Notes: generated from the letters alone by a model not told the origin. 64,000 nucleotides of DNA from Astragalus membranaceus (GCA_039519185.1 CM076846.1:152720605-152784604); one strand, 5' to 3'; numbered from the stretch's first letter, positions 31,101 through 42,033 are shown. Numbers and translations are program-made.

Positions 31101-33719
31101 AGTCCTGTGCAGTGTGTGCCAAAGAAGGGAGGGGTAACAGTAATAACAAATGAAATGAATGAGCTGCCTCCAACCAGAAAGATAACAGGCTGGAGAATAT
31201 GCATGGATTATAGGAGGTTGAATAAGGCAACTAGAAAGGACCATTTTCCATTACCTTTCATTGACCAGATGCTGGACAGGCTAGCAGGTAAAGAATTTTA
31301 TTGCTTTCTTGATGGTTATTCAGGTTATAACCAGATTGCAATATTACCTGAGGACCAGCAGAAAACTACTTTCACTTGTCCTTATGGCACCTTTGCTTTT
31401 AGAAGGATGCCATTTGGCCTGTGTAATGCACCTGCCACTTTCCAAAGGTGTATGATGGCAATTTTCTCTGATTACATTGAAAGATCCATGGAAGTCTTCA
31501 TGGATGATTTCTCTGTATTTGGAGAAACATTCCATCTATGCTTATCCAACTTGGAAGAAATCTTGATTAGATGTGAAGAAACTAACCTTGTGCTGAACTG
31601 GGAGAAATGCCATTTTATGGTACAAGAAGGTATAGTTTTGGGGCATAAGGTATCAAAAAAGGGATTGGAAGTGGACAAGGCAAAAATAGAGGTCATTGAG
31701 AAGCTATCTCCTCCAACGAACATCAAAGGTATTAGAAGCTTTTTGGGGCATGCTGGATTTTATAGGAGATTCATAAAAGATTTTTCAAAAATCTCCAAAC
31801 CTTTATGCCAACTGTTACAGCATGATAACCCCTTTATATTTGATGAACCATGCATATTAGCTTTTGATAAGTTAAAGAAAGCTTTAATAACAGCACCAGT
31901 TATTATAGCCCCTGACTGGAGTAAGCCTTTTGAGCTTATGTGTGATGCTAGTGACTTTGCCATTGGAGCTGTCCTTGGGCAAAGGTATGATAAAATTTTT
32001 CACTCTATATATTATGCTAGCAAGACACTTGTAGAAGCTCAATTGAATTACACAGTCACTGAAAAAGAACTATTAGCTGTAGTCTTTGCATTTGATAAGT
32101 TTAGATCATATTTAGTTGGCACCAAGGTAATAGTCTTCACAGACCATTCAGCCATTAAATATTTGATAACAAAAAAAGATGCAAAGCCTAGGCTAATTAG
32201 GTGGGTTCTCCTACTCCAAGAGTTTGATTTAGAAATAAGGGACAAAAAGGGAGTGGAGAACCAAGTTGCTGACCATCTTTCTAGATTAGAAAGAGATATT
32301 GCAGGTACAGCAGGTGGGGAGATTAAGGAATACTTTCCAGATGAACAGCTGTTGGCAATGACTGATGACTCAGTAACCGCTGTAGCGGTCAATGTAACAG
32401 CACTTGACGCTGTAGCGGCTGAACCAGCAACACCTTGGTATGCTGACATAGTAAACTTTCTGGTTAGCAAGGTGGTACCTGCTGAGATGACTTATCAGCA
32501 AAGAAGAAGGTTCTTCCACACAATGAAACAATATTATTGGGATGAACCTTATCTATACAAGAAGTGTCAAGACCAGTTAATGAGGAGATGCCTAGCAGAG
32601 GAAGAACAAATTCAAGTGCTACAGCACTGCCATTCTGCACCATGTGGTGGGCATTTTGGTGGTGTTAGAACTGCTGCAAAGGTATTGCAATCTGGCTACT
32701 TTTGGCCTTCACTTTTCAAAGATGCTCAAGACTTTGTTAAAAAATGTAACAGGTGCCAGAGAACAGGGAATATTTCAAACAAACATGAAATGCCTTTAAC
32801 AAACATTCTAGAGGTTGAACTCTTTGATGTTTGGGGAATGGATTTCATGGGACCTTTTCCCCCTTCTCATGGAAACCTATACATTTTAGTAGCAGTAGAC
32901 TATGTTTCAAAATGGGTGGAAGCTGTTGCTTTACCCAACAATGATGCAAGGTCTGTGAGCAAATTTTTATTGAAAAACATTTTCACTCGTTTTGGAACTC
33001 CTAGAGCCATCATAAGTGATGAGGGATCTCATTTTTGTAATAAACTAATTGAGACCCTATTGGCTAAATATGGAGTCAAACATAAAATAGCAACTGCTTA
33101 TCATCCACAGACTAGTGGTCAAACTGAATTGTCAAATAGAGAAATAAAAAGAATGTTGGAAAAAATGGTAGGGCCTTCAAGGAAAGAATGGTCAATACAT
33201 CTAGATGATGCTTTATGGGCCTACAGAATAGCTTATAAAACACCTTTGGGGATGTCCCCCTATAGGTTGGTTTATGGGAAGTCCTGTCACCTACCAATTG
33301 AACTTCAACACAAGGCCCATTGGGCTCTAAAAAAACTCAATTTTGACTACAAGAAAGCAGGAGATGCTAGATTGCTGCAATTGAATGAATTGGAAGAACT
33401 TAGGCATTTTGCCTATGAGAATGCAGCAATCTATAAAGAGAAGACCAAGGTGTGGCATGATCAAAAACTGATAAAAAGAGATCTCACAGAAGGAGGACAG
33501 GTATTGCTTTACAACTCCAGGTTAAGGTTGTTTCCTGGAAAGTTAAAATCCAGGTGGTCAGGCCCTTTTCAATTAATGAAAATATATAGCCATGGGGCTG
33601 TAGACCTCTATGATGTAACCACCAATACCACCTTCAAAGTGAATGGCCAAAGGGTTAAACAATATTTTGGTGAAAATGTGGTAAGGGACAAAACCACAAT
33701 TGAGCTTAAAGATCTCTAA
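28119..33719 (+). CDS. Athila-type Gag-Pol polyprotein, uninterrupted
   Basis: The frame is 1,866 codons. Domains in order: Gag core (about 130-290, with LKDRAKAWLTSLEPNSI); CCHC knuckle CVYCGGEHLYEEC (about 377-389); protease CDLGASINLMP (about 686-696); reverse transcriptase (KITGWRICMDYRRLNKAT; catalytic FMDD about 1127-1130); RNase H (FELMCDASDFAIGAVLGQRY); and integrase with a zinc region (HFGG ... CNRCQ), then Asp (WGMDFMGPF), Asp (IISDEGSHF) and Glu (TSGQTELSNRE). It copies and integrates the element. The CGCTNNAGCG motif lies one base before the ATG (28108-28117) and seven more times within the frame, where it encodes Ala/Val-rich linker residues (AVAVTAAAV, TAVAVNVTALDAVAAE). Confidence 0.93.
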   Translation: MPRSQPPEFEPYSEPERRFRKLRHLHRLRPTMSEHSHRTNSGRATTLHGRSSSGRGGTEPGGRGRGRHHQPPTPTLHDQEDWYRHQFINEGPAQMVNDRDRPMRDYAVFDPQTMETSIARPTLNTAQFEFKPMMFQMLQTVGQFGGAPQEDPYLHLKQFLEVCSNFIIPGVSDDAFRLKLFPYSLKDRAKAWLTSLEPNSIHTWNEMAEKFLAKYFPPSKNARMRNEVTAFRQRDVETLFEAWERWKELLRKCPHHGIPVIIQMETFYNGLDPTTRQMLDASSGGVLLKTSYNEACELIDDIATNSYQWPTERLAQQKKVAGVHEVSEVSALSAQVASLTNMIKSMSTSNAVAVTAAAVHEPTVAVIEQASPGSVSCVYCGGEHLYEECPGNPVSVNFVGFNKNNNPYSNTYNPGWKNHPNFRWGANNATAPNYSAPANPPGFPAQNYQRQNAPVIDNSLEGLMKGFMSDCKTALKTHEASIKNLEVQMGQMANVLSQRISGSLPSTTETSTSGTTGKEHVKAITLRSGRDLIGSSTVSDDEKNQNSEKQKEPTTHAIAPEPTATAPVVERTPPPPKIIPTYPDPPYPQRLRKAHEDKQFNKFIEVLKQLHINVPLVEALQQMPNYAKFMKDVLSKRRRLGEFETVAMTGECSMMMQNKLPPKSKDPGSFTIPCSIGNFYSGRAPCDLGASINLMPKSIYTQLGVGTARPTSLTLQLADRTLAYPEGILEDVLIKVDKFVFPVDFVILDFDADKEVPIILGRPFLATGRTLIDVQRGELIMRVNDQEVKFNILNAMKFPDPNIEECSFVSVIDKVVQDHFQKSTDHLRQILNNSKDTWSDTEATGEEEQTAKEIWAKRYESLEQENADIRKDLPSTEQPPTLELKDLPSHLKYAYLGNNSTLPVIIAAGLSEKQEQDLIQTLQRHKKAIGWQMSDIKGISPTICMHRIVLEEDSKNYIEGQRRLNPIMKEVVKKEIIKWLDAGIVYPISDSAWVSPVQCVPKKGGVTVITNEMNELPPTRKITGWRICMDYRRLNKATRKDHFPLPFIDQMLDRLAGKEFYCFLDGYSGYNQIAILPEDQQKTTFTCPYGTFAFRRMPFGLCNAPATFQRCMMAIFSDYIERSMEVFMDDFSVFGETFHLCLSNLEEILIRCEETNLVLNWEKCHFMVQEGIVLGHKVSKKGLEVDKAKIEVIEKLSPPTNIKGIRSFLGHAGFYRRFIKDFSKISKPLCQLLQHDNPFIFDEPCILAFDKLKKALITAPVIIAPDWSKPFELMCDASDFAIGAVLGQRYDKIFHSIYYASKTLVEAQLNYTVTEKELLAVVFAFDKFRSYLVGTKVIVFTDHSAIKYLITKKDAKPRLIRWVLLLQEFDLEIRDKKGVENQVADHLSRLERDIAGTAGGEIKEYFPDEQLLAMTDDSVTAVAVNVTALDAVAAEPATPWYADIVNFLVSKVVPAEMTYQQRRRFFHTMKQYYWDEPYLYKKCQDQLMRRCLAEEEQIQVLQHCHSAPCGGHFGGVRTAAKVLQSGYFWPSLFKDAQDFVKKCNRCQRTGNISNKHEMPLTNILEVELFDVWGMDFMGPFPPSHGNLYILVAVDYVSKWVEAVALPNNDARSVSKFLLKNIFTRFGTPRAIISDEGSHFCNKLIETLLAKYGVKHKIATAYHPQTSGQTELSNREIKRMLEKMVGPSRKEWSIHLDDALWAYRIAYKTPLGMSPYRLVYGKSCHLPIELQHKAHWALKKLNFDYKKAGDARLLQLNELEELRHFAYENAAIYKEKTKVWHDQKLIKRDLTEGGQVLLYNSRLRLFPGKLKSRWSGPFQLMKIYSHGAVDLYDVTTNTTFKVNGQRVKQYFGENVVRDKTTIELKDL

Positions 33720-34228
33720 TTTGAAAGAGAAAGTCTGGCTGCAGACTTTAAAAGCAAGCGCTCTTGGGAGGCACCCCAAGAATTCTAACAAAATTGTTAT
33801 GTTTATTTTCTATGCAGGAAATTAGGATAAGCGCTGTAGCGGTTGCTTAGAACAACGACGCTGTAGCGTTTGTCTTAAATCAGGACTGGGTGAGGTCAAA
33901 CAAAAAAATAAAAAGATCCTGCTCAGGATGAGCTGGCACTGTACCCCCATCCCTAGCCTGACAAGCACGTGCACCTACTCATCTGCCATTGTCAAATCAA
34001 CAGTTTCATCTTCTCTCTCCCACTTCACTCATAAAACCGTAACTTTAATATCCACAACTCCCCACGCCACCATTTTCTTTCTCTTTCTCTTTCCTTTATC
34101 GCAGAAACTGCTCGCAACCGTTACAATCACCACTCATAAACTTCCACTCCTTCTTCTTCCTTCGTCCCAACACACACCAACACTTCCCAAAGCGCCCAGA
34201 AGCAAATACGCAAAACTCTTAACCAACC
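33720..34228 (+). other. Spacer between gag-pol and ORF2 of element B
   Basis: No credible ORF. It carries two CGCTGTAGCG palindromes (33832-33841, 33859-33868) and a CT-rich leader-like segment before the ORF2 start (about 34010-34200). Confidence 0.6.
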
Positions 34229-36163
34229 ATGACCAAAAAGCAAGCCGCACTCAAACGATCTGGTAAAGGAGCTACTAAGAAACCAGAACCCTCAAATCCT
34301 ACGAAAAACACCATGCCTAAGGCAGCTCAAGATCCTCAAAGGTTCTGGAAGATGGATTTCATAGCTGAAAGAGGATTCAAGACAAAAAATGCTCCTGATG
34401 CGTTTTCAACCGCTGTCACATCGCTGGGATGGGAGAGCTTCATCAAGCATCGCAAAGATTACATGACATCTTTGGTACGAGAGTTCTATTCTGGCATTGA
34501 AGAACCTAAGGAAGGAAAGCCTCAAACCCATTCACTAGTAAGAGGAGAAACTGTAAACTTCAACTCCAGAACAATCAATGATATCTTCCATCTAGGTTAT
34601 CATGGAAAAGCGCTGGAAACTAAAGTTCTGAACTGGGGAGATGAGGAAATGGAAGCTGTTCGAAGAAGGATTTGTGTGGAAGGATCGACTTGGGAAAAAT
34701 TTGGAGCTGAATACAAAATTAAAAAAGCCTATCTCTGTGAAGAAGCAAATCTGTGGTGTAGTTTTATCAAACACTCCCTGCTGCCAACATCTCACACAAC
34801 ATTTGTGGAGAAAGAAAGACTCATTGTCATTGATGCTATAATGGCAGGAGAAAAGATAGACGTGGGCAGATTGATAGCCAGAGAAATAGAGAAATGCAGA
34901 GTTAAAAAGGGAGGTAACTTATATTTTCCTTGTTTAATTTCTGAGTTATGTCTGGAGGCTGATGTAGAAGTAGAAATGAAAGAAGAAAGAAGATCCCATC
35001 TTGGGGCATTTCCATGCATTTTCAAAGTTAAGCAGAAACCTGCCGCTACAGCGTCTTCTGACTCTCAAGCGCTACAGCGCTTAGAGCTGAAGCAGCAGGT
35101 CCTCTGCAAATTTGTGAAAGAAAAATTTGACTGGGAAAAAGCATTGTATGCTCAAATATCCAAAGGAAAAACATCAATTCCCCCTCCTCAATTCCCTGAT
35201 TGGCTGCTAGAAGAAGAGCCAATTAAAAAGCAAGAGAAAAAGGGAGTTAAGGCAGAAAAGAAAAAGGTTGAGGCTAGTCCATTAAAGAAAGCAAAGAAAA
35301 CAAAGCCTAGCCCAGCCAAGAAAGTGCAAAAAGCTGTAGTAGAGGAGGAAAGCATGGATTCTGATGACATTGAGAACATTAGTGAGGAAGATGAAGAAGA
35401 AACAATAGCAGTAATGAAAGAAATGGAAAAGCAAGATGATGAAGAATCATCAGGAGAGGAAAGTGAGTCTGAAGAAGAAACTGAGAGTGAGGAGGAGGAG
35501 CAAGCTGAAGAAATACAATGTGATCCAACCCCAAGCCCAAAGAAACAAAAAACCACACCCTCCAAACCAACCCCCACTGCCAAAACAACCAATCCACCAT
35601 CAACCCCTACCACCATCCCTGAACATACCAAACCAACACCTAAGAAAACATCTGCCAAGCAAGTAACACCAAAGAAGCCTGAACAAAAACAACCTGCAGC
35701 AAAAGAAAAACCCACTGAGCAGCTAAAGAAAATTTACCAGTCATACTTAAAGCCTAGAAGAGCCACAGGTGTCAAACTGGCTGAGTACCCAGAAGAAGGT
35801 ATTCAGCCAGTAGGCGCTGCAGCAACTATGTCTGCAGTACCTAGTGACCCATTGCCTGAGGTGCATCTCACAGAAGAGGAATCTGAAAAAGAGGCTGCTG
35901 AGGAGCTGGTAAATATGTAGGATGAAAAAGAGTCAGTACTGGAAGAGCAGGTGGAAGAAGAGGAGCAAGAGCAAACAGAAGAGGAAGAAGCAGAGCAGGA
36001 GTCAGACGCTGCAGCAGCAGCAGTAGTTCAAGATGTAAGCGCTACAGCGCCACCAACCGCTGTAGCGGCTGAAAGCCCTGCTCCACCTCAGCCAAAGAAG
36101 AAGAAGGCAGAAAAAGCAGCCCCAGCACCTTCAAGAGCCAGTAAGAGGCTCAAGAAGGCCTAA
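34229..36163 (+). pseudogene. Element B ORF2 (Athila env-position gene), one in-frame TAG
   Basis: 563 codons run from MTKKQAALKRSGKG to TAG at 35918-35920; the same frame then continues for 81 more codons to 36163. The N-terminal half (FIAERGFKTKNAPDAF ... LVREFYSGIEE ... SRTINDIFHLGYHGK) resembles the putative plant transposon protein domain (Transposase_32 type) often found at this place in Athila elements. The C-terminal half is charged and low-complexity (Lys/Glu/Pro), ending in a basic RASKRLKKA that could be a nuclear signal. I see no signal peptide or membrane segment, so an envelope role is not supported. CGCTNNAGCG occurs four times within it. The stop may be a recent mutation (CAG to TAG would fit). 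Confidence 0.7.
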
Positions 36164-37326
36164 TAAGGCAAGAATTGTTGGCTTCTTATGCCGGTTATGT
36201 ATTTTGTACTTATTTTGTACCTTATTTTGTTGTTATTCTAAGGCCTCTCCCTTTTTGTCAAGAAAGCAGTGAGGACACTGCTGATTTTAACTTCTGGGGG
36301 AGGACCTTATGGTTAACAGTGTTTTTAAATTAAGTACAATGTTTTTTTTTTAATATTTAGTATAATTATGCCATGTTTTGCATGTGTTGCATGTTTTTGA
36401 ATATTTTGTATGCTTGAATGGGAAGTATGATTAGCTGCATGTTTTAAATTTCTTAGTAAGCAAAAGCTGATTCATATAGCCAAATATAAATAAGAATTTT
36501 TGAGTAAAGCAGCATTGTGTAAACAATGAAATGATGTTATTGCTGCTTTTGCACAAAATCCAAGCTTAGTAAAGAACCTAGTTAGCTAGGAGTAATCTAA
36601 GGATGAAGTTAAGTTTTGGACAACCAAGGGTTAGTCAAGTTTTCATTAAAAATTGAGAGTTGTTTTAAAAAGCTATGTTTGGGGGTGCATCGGTTATGTT
36701 AAGGCTAGGAACAAAAGATGATAAATTGGTCTTTGCAAAATGAAAAATAAAAATGAATGTGGTCTTGAAAAAAGTTGCAAAATATCTTAAATAAATTGCT
36801 GAGCTGTTCCAAAAAGCATAAAAAGAAAATGCAAATAAGGAGCTCAGTAATGAAGATAGCATCTAATTTTAATCATAAAATCTAGCGCTGCAGCGTCTAC
36901 GGACTTTGAAGCGCTACAGCGTTTGATCACTAGACCAAAAGTTTATGCACTGGCCAATAATCTGAAAAATGCCTAATTAAAGCCCTTTGCTGTGCTTTGA
37001 AGCCCCTCAGATCTTGTGTGAAATTGTTATTCCACTCTTCTTTTTGAAAGCATTCTTTGCCTAACCCAAAAGAAATCCATTCTTCTCAAACCTTAGAGAG
37101 ATTCTGAAATTAACTAGGGACTAAGTTGAGCTTTGATATCACACACTCACAACTGAGCAGTAATGATTTTATTTGAATTGTGGATCACTATGGTGTGTGA
37201 AAATGATAAGATTTAGCTTTTGATTAAATCCTGTTTAATTTAAAAGCTGCAGCTAGTTATATAAAGAACTTTATCTTGTTCAAGTGTCATTACTTGGGGA
37301 CAAGCAATGGTTTAAGTTTGGGGGTG
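36164..37326 (+). other. 3' non-coding region and polypurine tract of element B
   Basis: No coding sequence. It holds two CGCTNNAGCG palindromes (36886, 36912) in a 36-bp block that repeats, with small changes, the LTR block at 27676-27711. AAGTTTGGGGGTG directly before the 3' LTR (up to 37326) is the polypurine tract; a similar TGTTTGGGGGTG lies near 36676. Confidence 0.75.
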
Positions 37327-38800
37327 TGATAACCTTATTTTATATAGGTTATTTATGCTCCTAATACTTAAGTTATGCTTATTTCTCAAGTAATATTAGT
37401 ACTTAAATATGTGAATATATGATTACTAGGATAAATATAGGTTATAAGTCAATTCCTTAAAATTTGGGCATAGTTAATGTCTTTGTGAATATTTTTGATG
37501 TTTTGCTTTAGCGCTGCAGCGTGTGCTATCAAGGAAACGCTATAGCGTTATATGACGGCTGACCATTGAGATATTTGTGTGGCCACTTGAGGACATGATG
37601 AGTCACCACCCTTATCTCTTCCTTTCAGCTGGAATTGTTGACTTTCAAGTGGATGCTAAATTACACTTGGCGCCTCCTAAATGGAACCCATGTGATAGTT
37701 GTTGTATTCCATCATTACCACTTTTTGTAAAGTGCTTTAAGGATAATATCTAAGTCTAATAATCATCATGTAATATTATTATACTATTAAGACTTAGATA
37801 TTAATTAGATTAATTAAGATTGCTTCACCAATAGGCAATGTACGTAGACAAGTGTGGTAACTTGGAAAAAAGAACTACATACATACGTAGTAGCTATTCT
37901 CCATTGATACACACTTACTTTTGAAGCTTTTATTTTTTTAGCATAGTTTTCTAAGTTCTCATTCAAGGTTTTGCTCACGCCTCAACTTCATCTCTTGTAT
38001 GCTGCTTGGGATCATTGGAGTGCATCTTTTGCAACCATTCTTCTCTTGTCTTCATACGGTAATACATACTCGCAAGTTGTATTATGTTGATGGAACTTGT
38101 GATGAGCTAACTTTGTTGTAGTTGGATTGTTCTTGGTATGTAATGAACCTTGAGTAACTTTTATATAATATTATGATGTTTGTGTTTTATTCCTTGTGTC
38201 ATAATACTTTCAATCTTGGTTTGGGAATGATCAACTAAAACAAGGTAACTTTGTGGGTACAGACATGGTTCACAAAGAGAACTCAAGGAATGATATGAAT
38301 GAAAACCCTTTAAAGACATTTAAAGGAAGCACTACTTAACTCTAGACATAGGGGAGTAGTAGTTCATAAGGCAAATGTTGTAGGAACTTAATATACAGGG
38401 GTAAAACTTATTTAGAGCCTAGACATAGGAGTCTTGTAACATAGCCCTGACGAAAGTGACTGAAAGGCACGCCACCAAGGCGCTACAGCGTCTAAGGATT
38501 CTGAAGCGCTACAGCGCTTAACGCTACAGCGTCTAATATTATCTGAACATTACTCTTGGGGACTTACATAACTATTGAGCTATCCAACTCACTTTTAATT
38601 ACTGCAAATTTAATCCCGTTTTATCACAACTTATAATGTTTACAACTCTTCACTTTCACTTGTTACTTAATTCTTTTCACTAAGATTCTAATCACTTAAA
38701 CTTCTTAGATTAATTCCAATCCCTGTGGGAACGAACTTTACTTATCAATATATTACTTGTTGCGATTGTGTATACTTGCACATCACCTTTTCGCAGAACA
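37327..38800 (+). repeat. 3' LTR of element B
   Basis: 1,474 bp, a near-identical copy of 26522-27995 with the palindromes at 37512, 37538, 38481, 38507 and 38522. It ends GAACA and is followed by the target duplication CTTCC. Confidence 0.93.
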
Positions 38801-39472
38801 CTTCCCATGACGACCCTTTTTTGAAGCCCGGGCAGCCGGAGCATGTGAAGTAGAAGCAGGATCTGCTTGCGGCAGGGGGCGCTCCCTTTTCCGATGCAAG
38901 AGATCCGCAGCCCGATCCTCTACACCAGCCGAGCTGGCCTCCGGGATTGTATTGATCGGAACGGCAGCAACAGGTTTTTCCTTTTGAACCCCGGCCTTCC
39001 TTTCCGCAAGAGCCGCCAGGCGGGGGAACTTGTCAGGCCCCATGCTATCTGCAAAATAAGGAAAATAAACAATGTTAGAAGAAACGACAGTCAAAAATTA
39101 TGGGCGGGGTTATCTACCAAAAAACCTACCAAGAACGGCGGCTACTTGAGATTTCGACCCGGCCCCAACTAATCGGGCTACGTCAATCCCAAATTTTTTG
39201 GGATCCCGATAGACAATCAGGTCGGCAAAATTGGTCAAGATCGCCAGCGAGTCCTGATCAACTTGGGATAGCCGCCCTAAGCTGACGGTGTAGGAATGAG
39301 GCCCCCGGTTGAAATGAGAGAGAGACCACCCCAGTTGAAACTTTGTGAACTCCAGTGATTTCCCGTCCGCAGAATATTGGCCGACGTGCCTCACTGCCTC
39401 CTCGTTCACGGGCTCCACAAAGAAGTACTTATTTTTCCAGTTCTTCAGAGAGTCGGAATAGGGCATGAAAAT

Positions 39473-40661
39473 TGTTGAGTCATTATTATATGATGATTTG
39501 CATTCAGTTTGCAACCAAAATGTCGGTGGTTTATTGTTTGATTCAGCCAATTGCTAAGGGTTTTAGCATAATTCTAGTTTTTTGTAATAAGTGTGGAGCT
39601 ATAACAAAATGTATGAAAAACCTTCAATTTGATGTGGCGTTTACTAGCGAACCAGACACTTGCCTAGTGACGAAACGGAGAAAAGAAGAAAGGAAAAAGA
39701 TTAGACAGCCTTTGCACCAAGCAGCCAGAACGATCGCGCCACGACCAAACTTTCTGGAGAAAGTCGCGACGCGACCAGGCACCATCGCGACGCGATGCGT
39801 GGCCGAAACTTTGGTTAAAATATCAGTTTTGCGTTTTCTGAATTCCTCTCCGGCTTGGGGAACGATTCTAGGGTTTGGAGTAGCAGCTGGAGGTGATTTT
39901 GGGGCCTTCCCAACACCTTGGGAACAAGGGTTTTGAGGTTCTCATGGATCCATCTCTATGTAATCTTCTTCTACTCTTTAATCCTCTTCCTTATTATGCC
40001 ATGTAATTGTTAGATTTGATTTGGGAGTGATGATCCTCCCTAAAACTCTTGTATGGATGTTCCCTATTGGTCAAGTATATGGTTGTTATTCACTTTATCC
40101 ATTGTCCAAATCACAATGTTCTTAATGCTTTACAAGTACACATGATATTTGTCATGATCTAGGTTAATGATCGCCATAGGAATATGGGTTTGTTGCTGGA
40201 AATTGGGGGGTTTGGATCACATGCTAGTAATCATCATAGGGATATGGGGTAGCTTGTGTGAATTCATATAAAATTCTTGATCTTAATGCATTACCCTTTG
40301 GCATGACTCACCTAAGGAATTAGGGTAACTCTTAGGGTAATAGGGGTTTTGAGGCAAGGAATTGTCCTTAACCTTAATTAGTGAATTGAATCGGATACTT
40401 TGGGTAATAACTTGAGAGTGGCTGGATGTCATATAAGAGTAGAGGGGAGAGGAATCAATTCCGAATCGCTTCTATCGTTACTTTATGTTATTGCATTTTC
40501 TATCTCGTTGTTACAATAAACCATTTCTATCACAAGTGTCACGACCAAGAATTAACAACTTGCCTATTGATAATAAATCACAATCCCTGTGGATACGACT
40601 GGTTACTTACCGTATTTTATTACTTGCGACGACAATTGGTACACTTGCCAATAGTCTAACA
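39473..40661 (+). repeat. 5' LTR of element C
   Basis: 1,189 bp. Palindromes TCGCGACGCGA lie at 39764-39774 and 39785-39795. The open frame near 39472-39936 is repeated in the other LTR and has no recognisable domain, so I do not call it a gene. Confidence 0.88.
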
Positions 40662-40667
40662 AGTTTT

Positions 40668-40685
40668 TGGCGCCGTTGCCGGGGA
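40668..40685 (+). other. Primer binding site of element C
   Basis: TGGCGCCGTTGCCGGGGA lies 6 nt after the 5' LTR, identical to element B and typical of Athila. Confidence 0.8.
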
Positions 40686-42033
40686 TTGTTGATTTCATTG
40701 TCAATTAGTGAATGAGTTAATTCTTGGTTGTTTTTATTTATTTATTTATTTCAGTATTTTATTGTGTGTTTTATTTATTTAGATCCTTAGTTATTGTGTT
40801 GGACCTTTTGATGGTTTGTTAGTGTTTCAGCAAGCTGTCTATGCGGGGGAAAGATTCGAAAGAATTGCTGCTTGACCCCGTGATTTGAAGATCATAAAAG
40901 GCAAACCGGAAGAAGTTGATGTTGCATTTTGGTGCTACCATGTGATTTCCTCCAAATCAGATTTTATCATCAGATAGTGTCAGTGGCTAAGTCAAAGGTT
41001 GAGGAAGATCTAGATCATCTTTGGGCAAGCTCTCAAAAGTTCATCTCTTATCCCAGCTGTGAGGTTTGAGCCCAAACACTTCCTATATTCATTGTGTGAT
41101 TATTCATTGCCTGTATTAGTCTGCAGAACTTGAGCTTGTACTTAACTGTCATACATGTGATTTATACACACACTGAGGCAAATTTTTTGGCACCCCTGAG
41201 CCTTTCAAGCCAACCCATTAATGTTTATCCTTTGCTAGCCCCTCTGAGCCTTTTTGTTGTTTTTGTATTTTTTTTCTACATATCATTGCCTAGTTTTCTT
41301 AACTTGGAGTTAGGAAGATAAAAGCATGAGAGTGGGGAAAAATTCTAAGTTTGGGGTTGCTCATGGAATAGCAACAATCTAAGTTTGGGGTGGTATACAA
41401 GAGAATGGAACATACAAAGAAAAAAAAAGAAAAAAAAAAGAGAAAAATGTTTCAGTTCTGGTTTCTGTTTAATTTCGCGTCGCGATAGCATGCCTTCGCG
41501 TCGCGATGCTATATAAAAAAAAAATATTTTGTATGAAATTCCTTCTCTTGTGAAATGCTTTGGGAAAATGGTAAGTGAGTGAGAATGTAAAAAATTGACA
41601 AATTGAGAGGTAGGCCTAACTCCAAGTTTTAACCTACTTATCCAAATTTTATCCACCCTTACCTAAGCCCCATTACAACATTTGAAAGTCCTCAAAAGTG
41701 TGTGTGTATTTCCTGTGTATTGATTTGTATAGTACTTGTTCAAGCCTATGAAACGATGATGCAGGTACTGTGAATTGAGTGAACACCCAAAACACCTCAA
41801 GAGAGAAACAGTAGTGAGATGTGTGGAAAAGAGAGGACTTGAGATTGTTTGCCTGCTTATGATCTTGTGTTTTCCAATTCAATTGTCTTGCTACTATATT
41901 ATGATTGGATGATATCTTCTGATGTGTTGAAGGAGTTGTGGTATGTGAACGATGTGGAAGCTGAATAACAAATTGCCACAGCCTGAATTGAGTGAATTGC
42001 TTGAGGACAAGCAATGATCTAAGTTTGGGGTTG
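40686..42033 (+). other. Coding-free interior of element C
   Basis: No ORF with recognisable domains. It has two TCGCGTCGCGA palindromes (41475-41485 and 41496-41506) and three polypurine-like phrases, CTAAGTTTGGGG (about 41345, 41379 and 42019). The last directly precedes the 3' LTR and serves as the polypurine tract. Confidence 0.75.

Larger units (their letters stand above)
26522..38800 (+). mobile_element. Athila-type Ty3/gypsy element B, near-intact, nested in A
   Basis: The element is 12,279 bp, with LTRs 26522-27995 and 37327-38800 (1,474 bp each, TGATAACC...AACA). The target duplication is CTTCC (26517-26521 and 38801-38805). I find only about three LTR differences (0.2%), so it is very young. 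The primer site TGGCGCCGTTGCCGGGGA and the DLGA-type protease fit Athila. An uninterrupted gag-pol is followed by a second ORF in the position of the Athila env-like gene, with one in-frame stop. 26 copies of CGCTNNAGCG are scattered over the element. It inserted into exon 2 of the antisense gene of A. Confidence 0.95.

Noticed and set aside
33928..34266. Small frame between gag-pol and ORF2 in element B
   Set aside because: Low-complexity, CT-rich leader sequence without domains, overlapping the ORF2 start.
34229..35917. Calling the ORF2 product of element B an envelope protein
   Set aside because: No signal peptide or membrane helix is visible; the N-terminal half resembles a plant transposon protein domain.
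39472..39936. A 154-codon frame, repeated at 42033-42497
   Set aside because: It lies in both LTRs of the non-autonomous element C, has no domain, and is conserved only because LTRs are copies of each other.
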